Shown: in pieces, positions 41,180-49,626 of the stretch
Layout of the letters: each line of letters opens with the position of its first letter
How positions within the stretch are numbered: the first letter of the stretch is position 1
Assembly: GCF_017744095.1 (NCBI RefSeq)
Contig: NZ_JAGHQX010000006.1
Span: forward strand, 264,610 to 328,609
DNA length: 64,000 nucleotides
Direction of reading: 5' to 3'
Origin: Shimia sp. R10_1
GTDB taxonomy: Bacteria; Pseudomonadota; Alphaproteobacteria; Rhodobacterales; Rhodobacteraceae
Program-made: the position numbers and the translations under genes
The notes under the pieces: generated by a model
What the model saw: the letters and a program-made list of their open reading frames with translations, nothing else
Told to the model about the DNA's origin: nothing
Databases searched by the model: none

Positions 41180-41313
41180 GGGCACTTTCCCAAAAGCCTT
41201 CATACCCCAGCACATTCAAATCACTGTGACCTCCCTGATAGGCAGGCGGCTTAACCTTGTCTTGCCCAGCGCTTCGACTTTAACTGAGCGCAGCCACATC
41301 TAAGGATTTCGCC

Positions 41314-41751
41314 ATGCGTCGCATATTTGCTCTGACTCTCGTGACCCTCACCGCAGGCATGGCCTACGCGCACAACGGAGTAAAAGATCCGCAGGTCATG
41401 GCGCGGATGCAGGGCATGGAACAGATCAGCGGCGCGTTCAAAACACTGGTCAGCATGGCCAAAAATGAAACGCCCCTCCATCAGGCCAAAGCCCGCATGG
41501 CACGTGACACCCTTGTGTTGCATTCCAGCAAAATCACCGCGCTCTTTGAACCACAGGCCAGCGATCCGAAATCCGAAGCCTTGCCCGCGATCTGGGCAAA
41601 CTGGGATGATTTCAGCGCGCAGGCCGACAAACTGCAAACCACTGCGAAAGCGCTCGATTTCAAAGACCGCGCAGCGCTGGCAGACACGCTTGGTGCGGTG
41701 GGCGGCACCTGCCGTGCCTGCCACAAGAACTACCGCGCCAAGAAAAATTAA
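41314..41751 (+). CDS. Cytochrome c' family protein
   Basis: The 145-residue protein is an exported four-helix-bundle cytochrome with signal peptide MRRIFALTLVTLTAGMAYA and C-terminal haem site CRACH near residue 134 in GGTCRACHKNYRAKKN. The mature part is helical with MARMQGMEQISGAFKTLVSMAKN near 31. Cytochromes c' bind NO and other small ligands in the periplasm and help protect against nitrosative stress; that role is known for the family. Haem attachment needs Ccm proteins located elsewhere. TAAGGA precedes the ATG. Confidence 0.9.
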   Translation: MRRIFALTLVTLTAGMAYAHNGVKDPQVMARMQGMEQISGAFKTLVSMAKNETPLHQAKARMARDTLVLHSSKITALFEPQASDPKSEALPAIWANWDDFSAQADKLQTTAKALDFKDRAALADTLGAVGGTCRACHKNYRAKKN

Positions 41752-41763
41752 TGTTTGCCGCGT

Positions 41764-42033
41764 TTAGCCGCAGGTGATCTTGACGATCTTGCCACTCTCG
41801 TCATGAACCACGTTCAGACGCTCCTGAACGAAATCCATGGTCGCAGCGGAATTTTCGCCCAGAACACGCACCACTTCCGGGGTTGTCACCCCCTCAAGTG
41901 CGCTTTTGTCTTGCCCGATCAGAAAGGCAAAGGCATCCGGATCACACTTTGTACTGCCCAAACTCACCGTTTCATCTCCTTTGCAGGCCACCAGCGCCGT
42001 GAGGCACAAGGCCATCAAGCCCATCATTCGCAT
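41764..42033 (-). CDS. I78-family peptidase inhibitor lipoprotein
   Basis: The 89-residue protein begins MRMMGLMALCLTALVAC, a lipobox Cys at residue 17. The remainder resembles the I78 inhibitor family: the CDPDAFAFLIGQDKSALEGV segment near 30 and the terminal MDFVQERLNVVHDESGKIVKITCG, which matches the family's RLN...D..G.I..I.CG ending. Two Cys remain for the disulphide. Such inhibitors act on periplasmic or outer-surface serine peptidases. GGAG precedes the ATG. It converges with the cytochrome c' gene across 12 bases. Confidence 0.8.
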   Translation of the reverse strand: MRMMGLMALCLTALVACKGDETVSLGSTKCDPDAFAFLIGQDKSALEGVTTPEVVRVLGENSAATMDFVQERLNVVHDESGKIVKITCG

Positions 42034-42213
42034 TTGATCACTCCGTTCGTCCTATTTTCGTCGCCCAGATCCGTGCACAGCAACATGCGCGGCCTGCCCC
42101 TGCTCAGCGGCGCAACGCTATGTGGCGTAATTCGGGCTTGCGACGTCGCCATTAAGGTTGCATAGCGCCCGAGTTTCAACCACGCTCTGAGCAAATCATG
42201 GAGGATAAGCAAG

Positions 42214-43353
42214 ATGATGCGTACCCGTGCCGCCGTCGCGCTAGAAGCCGGCAAACCGCTGGAAATTATGGAAGTGAACCTCGAAGGCCCCAAGGCGGGT
42301 GAGGTTCTGGTGGAAATCAAGGCCACCGGCCTGTGCCACACCGATGAATTTACCCGCTCCGGCGCGGATCCCGAGGGTCTCTTCCCCTCCATTCTCGGCC
42401 ACGAGGGCGCAGGTGTTGTTGTGGAAGTGGGCGAAGGCGTCACCACGCTGAAACCCGGCGATCACGTGATCCCGCTCTACACGCCTGAGTGCCGCGAATG
42501 TCACGCCTGCCTGTCTGGCAAAACCAACCTCTGCACCGCAATCCGTGGCACGCAAGGTCAAGGCCTCATGCCCGATGGCACCACGCGTTTCTCCATGCTG
42601 GATGGCACGCCGATCTACCACTACATGGGCTGCTCGACCTTTGCCAACCACACGGTTCTGCCGGAAATCGCGCTCGCCAAAGTGCGCGACGACGCGCCGT
42701 TTGACAAAATCTGCTACATCGGCTGCGGCGTCACCACCGGCATTGGCGCGGTGATCAACACCGCTGGCGTGGAACTCGGTTCTTCTGCGGCGGTCTTTGG
42801 CCTCGGCGGCATTGGCCTCAACGTCATTCAGGGCCTGCGCATGGCCGGTGCCGACATGATCATCGGCGTCGATCTGAACGACGACAAAGCCGAAATGGCC
42901 AAGAAGTTTGGCATGACCCACTTCGTGAACCCATCCAAACTGCCTGAAGGCCAGTCGGTCACCGAAGCGATCATCGAGCTGACCAAAACTGAGAAAGATC
43001 AGTTTGGCGGCGTGGATTACTCCTTTGACGCCACCGGCAATGTGCAGGTCATGCGCGACGCGCTGGAATGCTCCCACCGTGGCTGGGGTGTCTCTGTGAT
43101 CATCGGCGTGGCCCCTGCCGGTGCCGAAATCTCCACCCGTCCGTTCCAGCTGGTCACCGGCCGCGTCTGGAAAGGCACTGCCTTTGGCGGCGCCAAGGGG
43201 CGCACCGACGTGCCCAAGTTTGTCGATTGGTACATGGACGGCAAAATCGAGATCGACGAGATGATCACCCACAAACTGACGCTGGATGAGATCAACCACG
43301 GCTTCGACCTGATGCACGAAGGCAAATCCATTCGCGCAGTGGTTGAATTTTAA
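42214..43353 (+). CDS. frmA: S-(hydroxymethyl)glutathione dehydrogenase (class III alcohol dehydrogenase)
   Basis: This 379-residue enzyme oxidises the adduct of formaldehyde and glutathione to S-formylglutathione. It has the catalytic-zinc site [29 protein letters not shown] near residue 37 and the structural-zinc site [17 protein letters not shown] near 89. The Rossmann motif [12 protein letters not shown] lies near 195 and [24 protein letters not shown] near 214. The terminal hydrolase of the pathway, fghA, is about 3.1 kb downstream with unrelated genes between. GGAGGAT precedes the ATG at 42214; the next ATG three bases later is equally usable. Confidence 0.95.
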   Translation: MMRTRAAVALEAGKPLEIMEVNLEGPKAGEVLVEIKATGLCHTDEFTRSGADPEGLFPSILGHEGAGVVVEVGEGVTTLKPGDHVIPLYTPECRECHACLSGKTNLCTAIRGTQGQGLMPDGTTRFSMLDGTPIYHYMGCSTFANHTVLPEIALAKVRDDAPFDKICYIGCGVTTGIGAVINTAGVELGSSAAVFGLGGIGLNVIQGLRMAGADMIIGVDLNDDKAEMAKKFGMTHFVNPSKLPEGQSVTEAIIELTKTEKDQFGGVDYSFDATGNVQVMRDALECSHRGWGVSVIIGVAPAGAEISTRPFQLVTGRVWKGTAFGGAKGRTDVPKFVDWYMDGKIEIDEMITHKLTLDEINHGFDLMHEGKSIRAVVEF

Positions 43354-43373
43354 GGCGCTATTATAAACACCAC

Positions 43374-43402
43374 AACGGGTCGCTACGGCGACCCGTTTGC
43401 TT
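43374..43402 (+). terminator. Rho-independent terminator of frmA
   Basis: AACGGGTCGC (43374-43383) pairs with GCGACCCGTT (43388-43397) around a TACG loop, with TTGCTTATT following on the plus strand. Confidence 0.85.
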
Positions 43403-43423
43403 ATTGTCTACAAAACGCGCCTG

Positions 43424-44044
43424 CTACCCCACCCCATAACGTGCCATGAACATCTCCACCGCGCCATCGACCACATAATCCACCTCTTCCTGGGTAAACT
43501 GTGTTTGCACCCCAGTCACCTGGCGCAGAAACAACCCTGCCTTGCAGAGCTCTTCAAATTGGTCGGCCGCCAAACCGGGATCCGGCACAGACAGCTCTCC
43601 GCGCGCCTCAGCCTCTTGAAAAAACTCCGTCAGCCGATTGCGGCAAAGCTCCGGTCCAGAGGCATAAAACTGCTGACCAATCTCCGGAAACCGATCCACT
43701 TCAGACACACAGACCCGGAACATATTGCGACCGAATTCCGACAGAATGATCCCCATGAGCCCGCGCCCCACCACACGCAGCACATCGGCCACCGGTTGCG
43801 CATCATCCACCTTGGCCTCAAGCTGTTCAGCCTGCTCCTCGCATTCGCGGCGGGCCACCTCCATGAACAGCATCCGCTTGTCTGGAAAATAGTTGTAAAG
43901 CGTCGCCTTAGACACCTGCGCCGCCTGCGCAATGTGATCCATACTCACGCTTTCAAAACCATGCTGCATGAACAACCGGCGCGCGTGCTCCAGAACCTGT
44001 GCGAATTTACGCCCCTGTCGGATGATGGCTGTCTGGGTGTTCAT
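43424..44044 (-). CDS. TetR-family regulator
   Basis: The 206-residue protein has the N-terminal TetR helix-turn-helix: ARRLFMQHGFESVSMDHIAQAAQVSKATLYNYFPDKRMLFMEV at residues 20-62, which is the standard A...A.VS..TLY.YF pattern. The C-terminal ligand domain is about 140 residues, helical. The gene is divergent from nothing obvious: it converges with frmA and precedes, on the same strand, the HxlR gene in the reading direction. Its target may be the palindrome at 48547 or another site; that is not decided. Confidence 0.88.
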   Translation of the reverse strand: MNTQTAIIRQGRKFAQVLEHARRLFMQHGFESVSMDHIAQAAQVSKATLYNYFPDKRMLFMEVARRECEEQAEQLEAKVDDAQPVADVLRVVGRGLMGIILSEFGRNMFRVCVSEVDRFPEIGQQFYASGPELCRNRLTEFFQEAEARGELSVPDPGLAADQFEELCKAGLFLRQVTGVQTQFTQEEVDYVVDGAVEMFMARYGVG

Positions 44045-44162
44045 ATGGCTGTGCGGACCTCCGGGCTGGCGTGCGCCAAGACACTACACCGCTGGTTTCC
44101 CTTGCGGCAAGCCTGATGACGAAACTTGTTTCGGCATGCCTATCAGTATTCCGGAACCACCC

Positions 44163-44510
44163 CTAGTCTTTGTCAGCGTCCTCCAGCCCCCGCGCCCACG
44201 CCTGTGCCCAGGGACCCAAAGGGTCCAACAGGGCAAACAGCGCGTGGCCAGTGTCACTCAATTCATATCCCGCATCGCCGCGCTGCACCAAACCACTGGC
44301 CATCAGCTCCTTAAGCCGTCTGTTCAACACCGTTGGCGACACCTGTTCGCAACGGGCCTGCAACGCGCGAAACGTCAGCCCGCCCTCTGACAATTGCCAC
44401 AAAACCCCAAGCGCCCAACTGCGCCCCAGAAGGTCAAACAACGCCATAATCGGTTTGCCCGTTTTTGACCCGCGTACAGGTTGGCCGGGCGTTGGCACAG
44501 GATTTGTCAT
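44163..44510 (-). CDS. HxlR-family regulator
   Basis: The 115-residue protein is an HxlR-type winged helix: MALFDLLGRSWALGVLWQLSEGGLTFRALQARCEQVSPTVLNRRLKELMASGLVQRGDAGYELSDTGHALFALLDPLGPWAQAWA. HxlR proteins sense redox, aldehydes or electrophiles. It is divergent from the DMT gene at 44583 across a 72-base gap filled by a large palindrome at 44522-44563. That arrangement strongly suggests control of both genes. GGAG precedes the ATG. It has no extra Cys for thiol sensing. Confidence 0.88.
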   Translation of the reverse strand: MTNPVPTPGQPVRGSKTGKPIMALFDLLGRSWALGVLWQLSEGGLTFRALQARCEQVSPTVLNRRLKELMASGLVQRGDAGYELSDTGHALFALLDPLGPWAQAWARGLEDADKD

Positions 44511-44521
44511 GAATTCTCCTT

Positions 44522-44563
44522 GCTACACTTTTGGTAGCGTATTATTGCTACCGAAAGTGTAGC
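44522..44563. promoter_or_regulatory. 17-bp-arm palindrome, probable HxlR operator
   Basis: GCTACACTTTTGGTAGC (44522-44538) mirrors GCTACCGAAAGTGTAGC (44547-44563) with 16 of 17 pairs complementary and an eight-base spacer (GTATTATT). Inner GGTAGC/GCTACC is a plausible half-site. The spacer itself looks like a -10 element. It fills the gap between the divergent HxlR and DMT genes. Confidence 0.7.
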
Positions 44564-44582
44564 GATTCCAACGAGCCCTGTC

Positions 44583-45473
44583 ATGCCTCTTCTTCCCATT
44601 CTTGCAGCACTCGGCGCATCATTTGGCTGGGCCAGCGGCATTGTGATTGCCCAAAGCCCCGCCAAACAGCTGGGGGCCTTTGCCTTCACCCACATCCAAC
44701 TGATCGCCTGCGGCCTGCTGGCCGCTGCGCTCACAACCGCACTGGGGCACTGGCACACCATCCCGTGGCAGTTCTGGCCCGCCTTTGTGTTCAGCAGTGT
44801 TTTTGGCATCCTGCTGGGCAATCTCGCCATGATCGCGTGCCTGCGCAGAGGAGGCCCACGGCGGACAGAGCTGCTGCTGTCCCTAAAAGCACCGATTGTG
44901 GGCGGCATTGCGTTTGTCTGGTTACAAGAAATCCCCGCGCCAACGGATCTCCTCGGCGCCGCGATCACCCTGATCGGGGTCTGCATCGCCATTGTCTTTG
45001 GCACCAACACCCAATCCCAAAGTGATGCCAGCGCCGCACCCTTGTTGCATATTCTCGGGCTGGGCGTGGTGGCCACGGCTTTGCAAGGAGCGGGCTTTCT
45101 GGCCATGAAACCCGCGCTTGAAGCGGGCTTAACACCAATCGCGGCCACCGCCCTGCGCCTCCTGGGTGCCGCGCTCCTGATTTCCGTCATCGCGTGCGTG
45201 CCGGCCAAAGCCATGAAACCGCACGCCCCGCTCACGCCTGCGTTGTTGGGGGTGACGATCCTGCCTGGCGTCATTGGCTACATTGTGGCCTCTTCTCTGC
45301 TGCTGTTTGCCTTTGCGCGTCTGGATGCGGGCATCGCAGCAACCCTGGGCGCATTGTCCCCCGTGTTGATCTTGCCGATCCTCTGGGTGAAAGAAAAAGT
45401 GCCCCCCCATCCTGTGGCGATCCTCGGCGCAATGATCGCCGTGTCGGGCACAGCGGTCATCGCCTTGCTTTAG
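44583..45473 (+). CDS. EamA/DMT-superfamily permease
   Basis: The 296-residue protein has ten hydrophobic segments with the repeated EamA domain. The first half has ILAALGASFGWASGIVIAQSPAKQLGAFAFTHIQLIACGLLAAALTT; the second half has LGLGVVATALQGAGFLAMKPALEAGLTPIAATALRLLGAALLI and LGALSPVLILPILWVKEKVPPHPVAILGAMIAVSGTAVIAL. Such permeases export amino acids or small metabolites. Its divergent partner HxlR and shared palindrome suggest it is induced by a toxic small molecule. The substrate is unknown. Confidence 0.85.
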   Translation: MPLLPILAALGASFGWASGIVIAQSPAKQLGAFAFTHIQLIACGLLAAALTTALGHWHTIPWQFWPAFVFSSVFGILLGNLAMIACLRRGGPRRTELLLSLKAPIVGGIAFVWLQEIPAPTDLLGAAITLIGVCIAIVFGTNTQSQSDASAAPLLHILGLGVVATALQGAGFLAMKPALEAGLTPIAATALRLLGAALLISVIACVPAKAMKPHAPLTPALLGVTILPGVIGYIVASSLLLFAFARLDAGIAATLGALSPVLILPILWVKEKVPPHPVAILGAMIAVSGTAVIALL

Positions 45474-45514
45474 GCCACCCTTGCCACCCGCGCCAAACCT
45501 GTTAAGCCTTGGCC

Positions 45515-46444
45515 ATGCTGGCAATCTTTCTGAAAACACTGCCGTTTTTTGCGCTCATTGGCCTTGGCTACTGGGCCGGGCGCACGCGTTTCTTCTCAGA
45601 AGAGGCCACCGCCTATCTCACAAAATTTGTGTTTTACTTTGCCCTTTCAGCGATGCTGTTTCGGTTTGCGGCCAATCTCAGCCTCGCAGAGGTTCTGAAC
45701 TGGCGCCTGATGGGAGCGTATTTGCTGGGATGCTGCGCTGTCTACGGGCTCGCCACACTGGTCGCGATGCTGCGCAAACAAGACATCGCGACAGCGGCGG
45801 TCGAGGCCCAATGCGCCACAATTGGCAACGTCGGTTTTCTAGGCGTGCCCATGCTCACATTGTTGATGGGCCCAGAAGCCATTGGCCCGGTGATGCTGGT
45901 TCTTGCAGTGGATCTGATTGTGTTTTCCAGCCTGATTGTGATCCTGATCACCGGATCCAAAGACGGCAACATGAACCTGTCCATTCTGCGCACAGTGGCC
46001 GCAGGGCTGATCCGCAATCCGATGATTGTCGCGATTTCGCTTGGTTTTATCTGGTCCGCGCTGGCCTTGCCAATTCCTGCGCCCGTCAATGAATTTCTGG
46101 CCATACTGGGCGGTGCCGCAACCCCGGGAGCGCTGTTTGCAATCGGGGCTTCGCTGGCCTCAAAATCCGCCGAACGTGCGGGCGTCGCGTTGTGGCTCAG
46201 CTTTGCCAAATTGGTGCTGCACCCGCTGTTTGTGGCCATTGCAGTCCTCTGGATTTTGCCAATCGACCCCTATTCCGCAAGCGTCGTGATCGCCGCTGCC
46301 GCCCTGCCTGTGGCGGGCAATGTCTACATGCTGGCGCAGCACTACGGCGTTGCCCCGCATCGCGCCTCCGCAGCCATTCTGTTTTCCACGATTGCCTCCA
46401 TCGCAACCGTGTCTCTGGTCATTGCATGGGTCAGCCAGTTCTGA
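45515..46444 (+). CDS. AEC-family auxin-efflux-type transporter
   Basis: The 309-residue protein has about ten membrane segments: LKTLPFFALIGLGYWAGRTRFFSEEATAYLTKFVFYFALSAMLFRFAANLS near the start, then QCATIGNVGFLGVPMLTLLMGPEAIGPVMLVLAVDL, a central hydrophilic loop, and LFAIGASLASKSAERAGVALWLSFAKLVLHPLFVAIAVLWILPIDPYSASVVIAAAALPVAGNVYMLAQHYG. This is the membrane-transport protein (AEC) family, usually exporting organic anions such as malate or aromatic acids. The TTG six bases upstream is a weak alternative start. Downstream 36 bases is fghA, possibly in the same transcript. Confidence 0.85.
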   Translation: MLAIFLKTLPFFALIGLGYWAGRTRFFSEEATAYLTKFVFYFALSAMLFRFAANLSLAEVLNWRLMGAYLLGCCAVYGLATLVAMLRKQDIATAAVEAQCATIGNVGFLGVPMLTLLMGPEAIGPVMLVLAVDLIVFSSLIVILITGSKDGNMNLSILRTVAAGLIRNPMIVAISLGFIWSALALPIPAPVNEFLAILGGAATPGALFAIGASLASKSAERAGVALWLSFAKLVLHPLFVAIAVLWILPIDPYSASVVIAAAALPVAGNVYMLAQHYGVAPHRASAAILFSTIASIATVSLVIAWVSQF

Positions 46445-46480
46445 CATTTTGGCGCAAACCGTTTGGCAGGAGCCCCACCC

Positions 46481-47314
46481 ATGGAAATGATCTCTGAAAA
46501 CCGCGCCTTTGGCGGCACACAGGGCGTATACACACACAACGCACACACCACCCATTGCGAAATGACCTTCGGCCTGTTTCTGCCCGAAGAAGCCAAAGAT
46601 GGCCCCGTTCCGGTGATCTGGTATCTCTCCGGCCTCACCTGCACCCATGAAAACGCCATGGTCAAAGCGGGCGCACAGCAATGGGCCGCAGAACAAGGCG
46701 TGGCGCTTGTGTTTCCGGACACCTCTCCGCGCGGCGAAGGCGTGGCCGATGATGCCGCCTATGATCTGGGTCAGGGCGCAGGCTTTTATGTCAACGCCAC
46801 GCAAAAACCATGGGCCCCGCATTTCAACATGTGGGATTACATCTCCGAAGAGCTGCCGTCCTTCCTACAGGAATACGCCCCGCTCGACATGTCACGCCAG
46901 TCCATCATGGGCCACTCCATGGGCGGCCACGGCGCTCTGACGCTGGCCATGGCACTGCCGGGCCGCTACCGCTCTGTGTCTGCCTTTGCGCCGATCTGCA
47001 ACCCAACCGCTGCCGACTGGGGCCGCAAACAGCTCTCCGCCTATCTTGGCGCGGACGAAGCCGCATGGGCGGGCCATGACGCCACGCTCCTGATGCGCGA
47101 AAAAGGCTTTGACGGCCCCGTGCTCGTCGACACCGGCACCGCCGATCAGTTCATCGACCTCTTGCGCCCCGAAGCCCTGGCCGAAGCCGCCACCGCCCGC
47201 CGCCAGGAGGGCAGCTTCCGTCTGCAGAAAGGCTACGACCACAGCTACTTCTTCGTCTCGACCTTCATGGAAGAGCATATCGCCTTCCACGCCGAAGCGC
47301 TCTACGCAGACTAA
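46481..47314 (+). CDS. fghA: S-formylglutathione hydrolase
   Basis: The enzyme splits S-formylglutathione into formate and glutathione, finishing formaldehyde detoxification begun by FrmA. The 277-residue esterase-D-like protein has [44 protein letters not shown] near residue 44, the nucleophile in [19 protein letters not shown] near 143, then [23 protein letters not shown] with the catalytic Asp and the late His in [26 protein letters not shown] near 250. AGGAG precedes the ATG at 46481. Confidence 0.95.
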   Translation: MEMISENRAFGGTQGVYTHNAHTTHCEMTFGLFLPEEAKDGPVPVIWYLSGLTCTHENAMVKAGAQQWAAEQGVALVFPDTSPRGEGVADDAAYDLGQGAGFYVNATQKPWAPHFNMWDYISEELPSFLQEYAPLDMSRQSIMGHSMGGHGALTLAMALPGRYRSVSAFAPICNPTAADWGRKQLSAYLGADEAAWAGHDATLLMREKGFDGPVLVDTGTADQFIDLLRPEALAEAATARRQEGSFRLQKGYDHSYFFVSTFMEEHIAFHAEALYAD

Positions 47315-47331
47315 GAACAGAAAGCGCCAAC

Positions 47332-47781
47332 ATGACAGCGATTTACGTGGATGCCGACGCCTGCCCTGTGAAAACAGAGGTCGAGCGCGTCGGCACCCGG
47401 CACAAGGTCAATATCTACGTGGTGTCCAACGGCGGTCTCCGGCCCAGCCAGAACCCGCTGGTGGAAAACGTGATTGTGCCCGAAGGCCCGGACGTGGCTG
47501 ACATGTGGATCGCTGATCGCGCAACAACAGGCGATGTCGTCATCACCGGCGACATCCCTCTGGCTGCAAAATGCGTCGAGGCGGGCGCCCGCGTGCTCAA
47601 ACACAACGGCGAAGCGCTCACCGCGGCCAACATCGGCAATGTGCTCGCCACGCGCGATCTGATGGCGGATCTGCGCGCGGCCGATCCCTTCCGTCAGGGC
47701 GGCGGCAAAGGCTTCACCAAAGCAGACCGCTCTCGCTTTCTGGATGCGCTGGAGCGTGAATTGCGCGCAGCCCAGCGCTGA
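47332..47781 (+). CDS. YaiI/YqxD family (DUF188) protein
   Basis: The 149-residue protein has the PIN-like DUF188 core: [112 protein letters not shown]. The conserved DADACPV and VITGDIPLA segments suggest a nucleic-acid enzyme fold. Function is unproven. It begins 17 bases after fghA on the same strand and may be cotranscribed. It converges with the SRPBCC gene. Confidence 0.9.
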   Translation: MTAIYVDADACPVKTEVERVGTRHKVNIYVVSNGGLRPSQNPLVENVIVPEGPDVADMWIADRATTGDVVITGDIPLAAKCVEAGARVLKHNGEALTAANIGNVLATRDLMADLRAADPFRQGGGKGFTKADRSRFLDALERELRAAQR

Positions 47782-47783
47782 TC

Positions 47784-48377
47784 CTAGGTCCGCCTGGTCA
47801 GCAGCTGCTCCATATGGTCAAACCCTTTGCTCCAGCCGCTGTCCAGGCCCGCCCGCATTTGGGCAAAACAGGCGCGCTCCGCCGCTGAGGCATCCACCGG
47901 TTCCTGAACAAGCTGCAACATGGTGCCGCGACCATGCTCTGCCAAGGTCAGCGTGCTCCGCAGCTTTTGTGGCCAATCCGGCATCACTGCGCTTGGCAGC
48001 GCTCTCCATTCCGCGTCTGAGGTCTGATGCAGCCACGTCAGGCGCGCGCCTGCTTCGACCTCCTCAAACGTCATACGGCTGAAATCTGACCGCCCATTCC
48101 AGCGCATCTCACTCAGCCACAGCCCACCGGGGCGCAGGTCAAACGCATGGATCATCGTATGCACACCCGGCCCATACCACTGCGCCAAAAGCGCAGGCGT
48201 GCTCCAGGCTTTCCAAACAAGATCGCAAGAGACCTTGCAGATGCGGTTGTAGGTATAGGCAGTGCCATCGCCCACAGCGCCAAGCGCCCTCTCCTGCGCG
48301 GCCAACGACCGCAGCGTTGCACGCAATTGCGCCAAACGCTGCTCACGCTTTGGCTGCCGCTGCACAGTAGTATCCAT
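47784..48377 (-). CDS. SRPBCC/AHSA1-like domain protein
   Basis: The 197-residue cytoplasmic protein has an SRPBCC (START-like) fold: ICKVSCDLVWKAWSTPALLAQWYGPGVHTMIHAFDLRPGGLWLSEMRWNGRSDFSRMTFEEVEAGARLTWLHQTSDAEW and STLTLAEHGRGTMLQLVQEP near the end. A leading 45-residue helical segment rich in Arg and Gln is unusual for AHSA1 proteins of about 150 residues. Ligand binding is the usual role. It is divergent from the DMT gene across a 199-base gap with an operator-like palindrome. Confidence 0.8.
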   Translation of the reverse strand: MDTTVQRQPKREQRLAQLRATLRSLAAQERALGAVGDGTAYTYNRICKVSCDLVWKAWSTPALLAQWYGPGVHTMIHAFDLRPGGLWLSEMRWNGRSDFSRMTFEEVEAGARLTWLHQTSDAEWRALPSAVMPDWPQKLRSTLTLAEHGRGTMLQLVQEPVDASAAERACFAQMRAGLDSGWSKGFDHMEQLLTRRT

Positions 48378-48546
48378 GTGATCTCGCTCTAAAAGACTAT
48401 CCAGCGCCTCAAAAACGCCGCTTCAACGAAAATCTTCAGCTAAATATCTTTAAATAAAGTCAATTTTTTCAAGAACGTCGACAACAGAACGCCATAAACT
48501 CAGGAACACGACGCCCTAGGCTGCTTTGGTCGCTTTTGCTCTAGAC

Positions 48547-48564
48547 ACTGAACATGTGTTCAGT
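48547..48564. promoter_or_regulatory. 18-bp palindrome, probable repressor operator
   Basis: ACTGAACA (48547-48554) mirrors TGTTCAGT (48557-48564) with a two-base spacer. It ends 12 bases before the DMT gene ATG at 48577, so it covers the ribosome-site region and could block elongation or initiation. Size fits TetR or a small wHTH dimer. Confidence 0.6.
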
Positions 48565-48576
48565 CCAACTACCCCT

Positions 48577-49542
48577 ATGACCAAACCCTCATCATACCGC
48601 CTGCCCCTTGGGCCTCTTTCGGCCCTGATCGCCGTGATCTTCTTTTCAATCAACGACGCGACGATCAAATTCCTGTCCGGCGACTATGCGCTGCACCAGA
48701 TCATTCTGATCCGGTCGCTGATTGGTTTGGCGATCCTTCTGGCCATCATTGTTCCGCTGCAAGGCGGTTTTGGCGTCTTGCGCACGAAACGTTTGGGCAT
48801 GCATATGCTGCGCGGCTTCTGTGTTGTCGCGGCCAACACGCTGTTTTTCCTCGGCCTGTCCGTTTTGCCTCTGGCAGATGCGGTTGCCGTGTTCTTTGTG
48901 TCCCCGCTGCTGATCACCGCCTTTTCCGCACTCCTGCTGGGGGAAAAAATCGGCCCCCGCCGCCTGCTTGCTGTCAGTCTCGGCATGGTTGGCGTGCTCA
49001 TCATGGTGCGCCCCGGTGCGGAGGGTTTCAACGCGGCGCTGCTCATGCCAATTCTGGCGGCGGTCGCCTATGCCCTCTTGCATGTGCTCACCCGCAAGAT
49101 TGGCAGCACCGAAAGTGCCGCCACCATGTCGGTCTATATTCAACTGGTTTTTGTGGTGGTGTCCGCAACTGTCGGCGCGACACTCGGTCATGGCACCTGG
49201 GAACACAAAGGCGGCGATATGCTGCAATTCCTGCTGCGTGCGTGGCACACACCCGACGCAGGCGACTGGCCCTTCCTCGTATTTCTGGGCATCGCCAGCG
49301 CGGGGGGCGGCTTCTTCATCTCGCAAGCCTACCGCCTGTCAGAAGCCAGCCTGATCGCACCGCTGGAATATGTCGCCATGCCCATCGCCGTGCTCGCCGG
49401 GATCTTCATCTTTGGCGAATGGCCCGCCCCATCCACATGGCTAGGCATGGTGCTGATCATCGGCAGTGGCCTGTTTGTGTTCTGGCGCGAAACCAAGCTG
49501 GATGTTGTGCCCACACCGGATCGGCCGCGCACACGGCGCTAA
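48577..49542 (+). CDS. EamA/DMT-superfamily permease
   Basis: The 321-residue permease has ten hydrophobic segments in two EamA repeats. The first has LSALIAVIFFSINDATIKFLSGDYALHQIILIRSLIGLAILLAIIVPL near residue 15; the second ends SEASLIAPLEYVAMPIAVLAGIFIFGEWPAPSTWLGMVLIIGSGLFVFWRE. Such proteins export metabolites. The ATG at 48577 is the start; the longer upstream frame runs through the operator. The gene is single with no downstream partner. No regulator is adjacent, so the operator must be served by a distant repressor. Confidence 0.85.
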   Translation: MTKPSSYRLPLGPLSALIAVIFFSINDATIKFLSGDYALHQIILIRSLIGLAILLAIIVPLQGGFGVLRTKRLGMHMLRGFCVVAANTLFFLGLSVLPLADAVAVFFVSPLLITAFSALLLGEKIGPRRLLAVSLGMVGVLIMVRPGAEGFNAALLMPILAAVAYALLHVLTRKIGSTESAATMSVYIQLVFVVVSATVGATLGHGTWEHKGGDMLQFLLRAWHTPDAGDWPFLVFLGIASAGGGFFISQAYRLSEASLIAPLEYVAMPIAVLAGIFIFGEWPAPSTWLGMVLIIGSGLFVFWRETKLDVVPTPDRPRTRR

Positions 49543-49566
49543 TTTAACGCGACCAGATAAAATCAA

Positions 49567-49623
49567 GTTCCCCTCTCTGCGACAGCGCTCTACGGTCAGC
49601 GCAAAACATGCACACAGGGGAAC
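49567..49623 (+). promoter_or_regulatory. Possible ribosome-site-masking hairpin of the HAD/OCD operon
   Basis: GTTCCCCT (49567-49574) pairs perfectly with AGGGGAAC (49616-49623), which contains the ribosome binding site of the gene at 49627. A nested stem GCGCT (49585-49589) with AGCGC (49598-49602) closes an eight-base loop. Pairing would hide the ribosome site, a layout of translational switches and RNA thermometers. Confidence 0.5.
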
Positions 49624-49626
49624 ACC

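Noticed and set aside
42100..42170. CGCTATG/CATAGCG repeat upstream of frmA
   Set aside because: A seven-base repeat with a long spacer is expected by chance at this scale.
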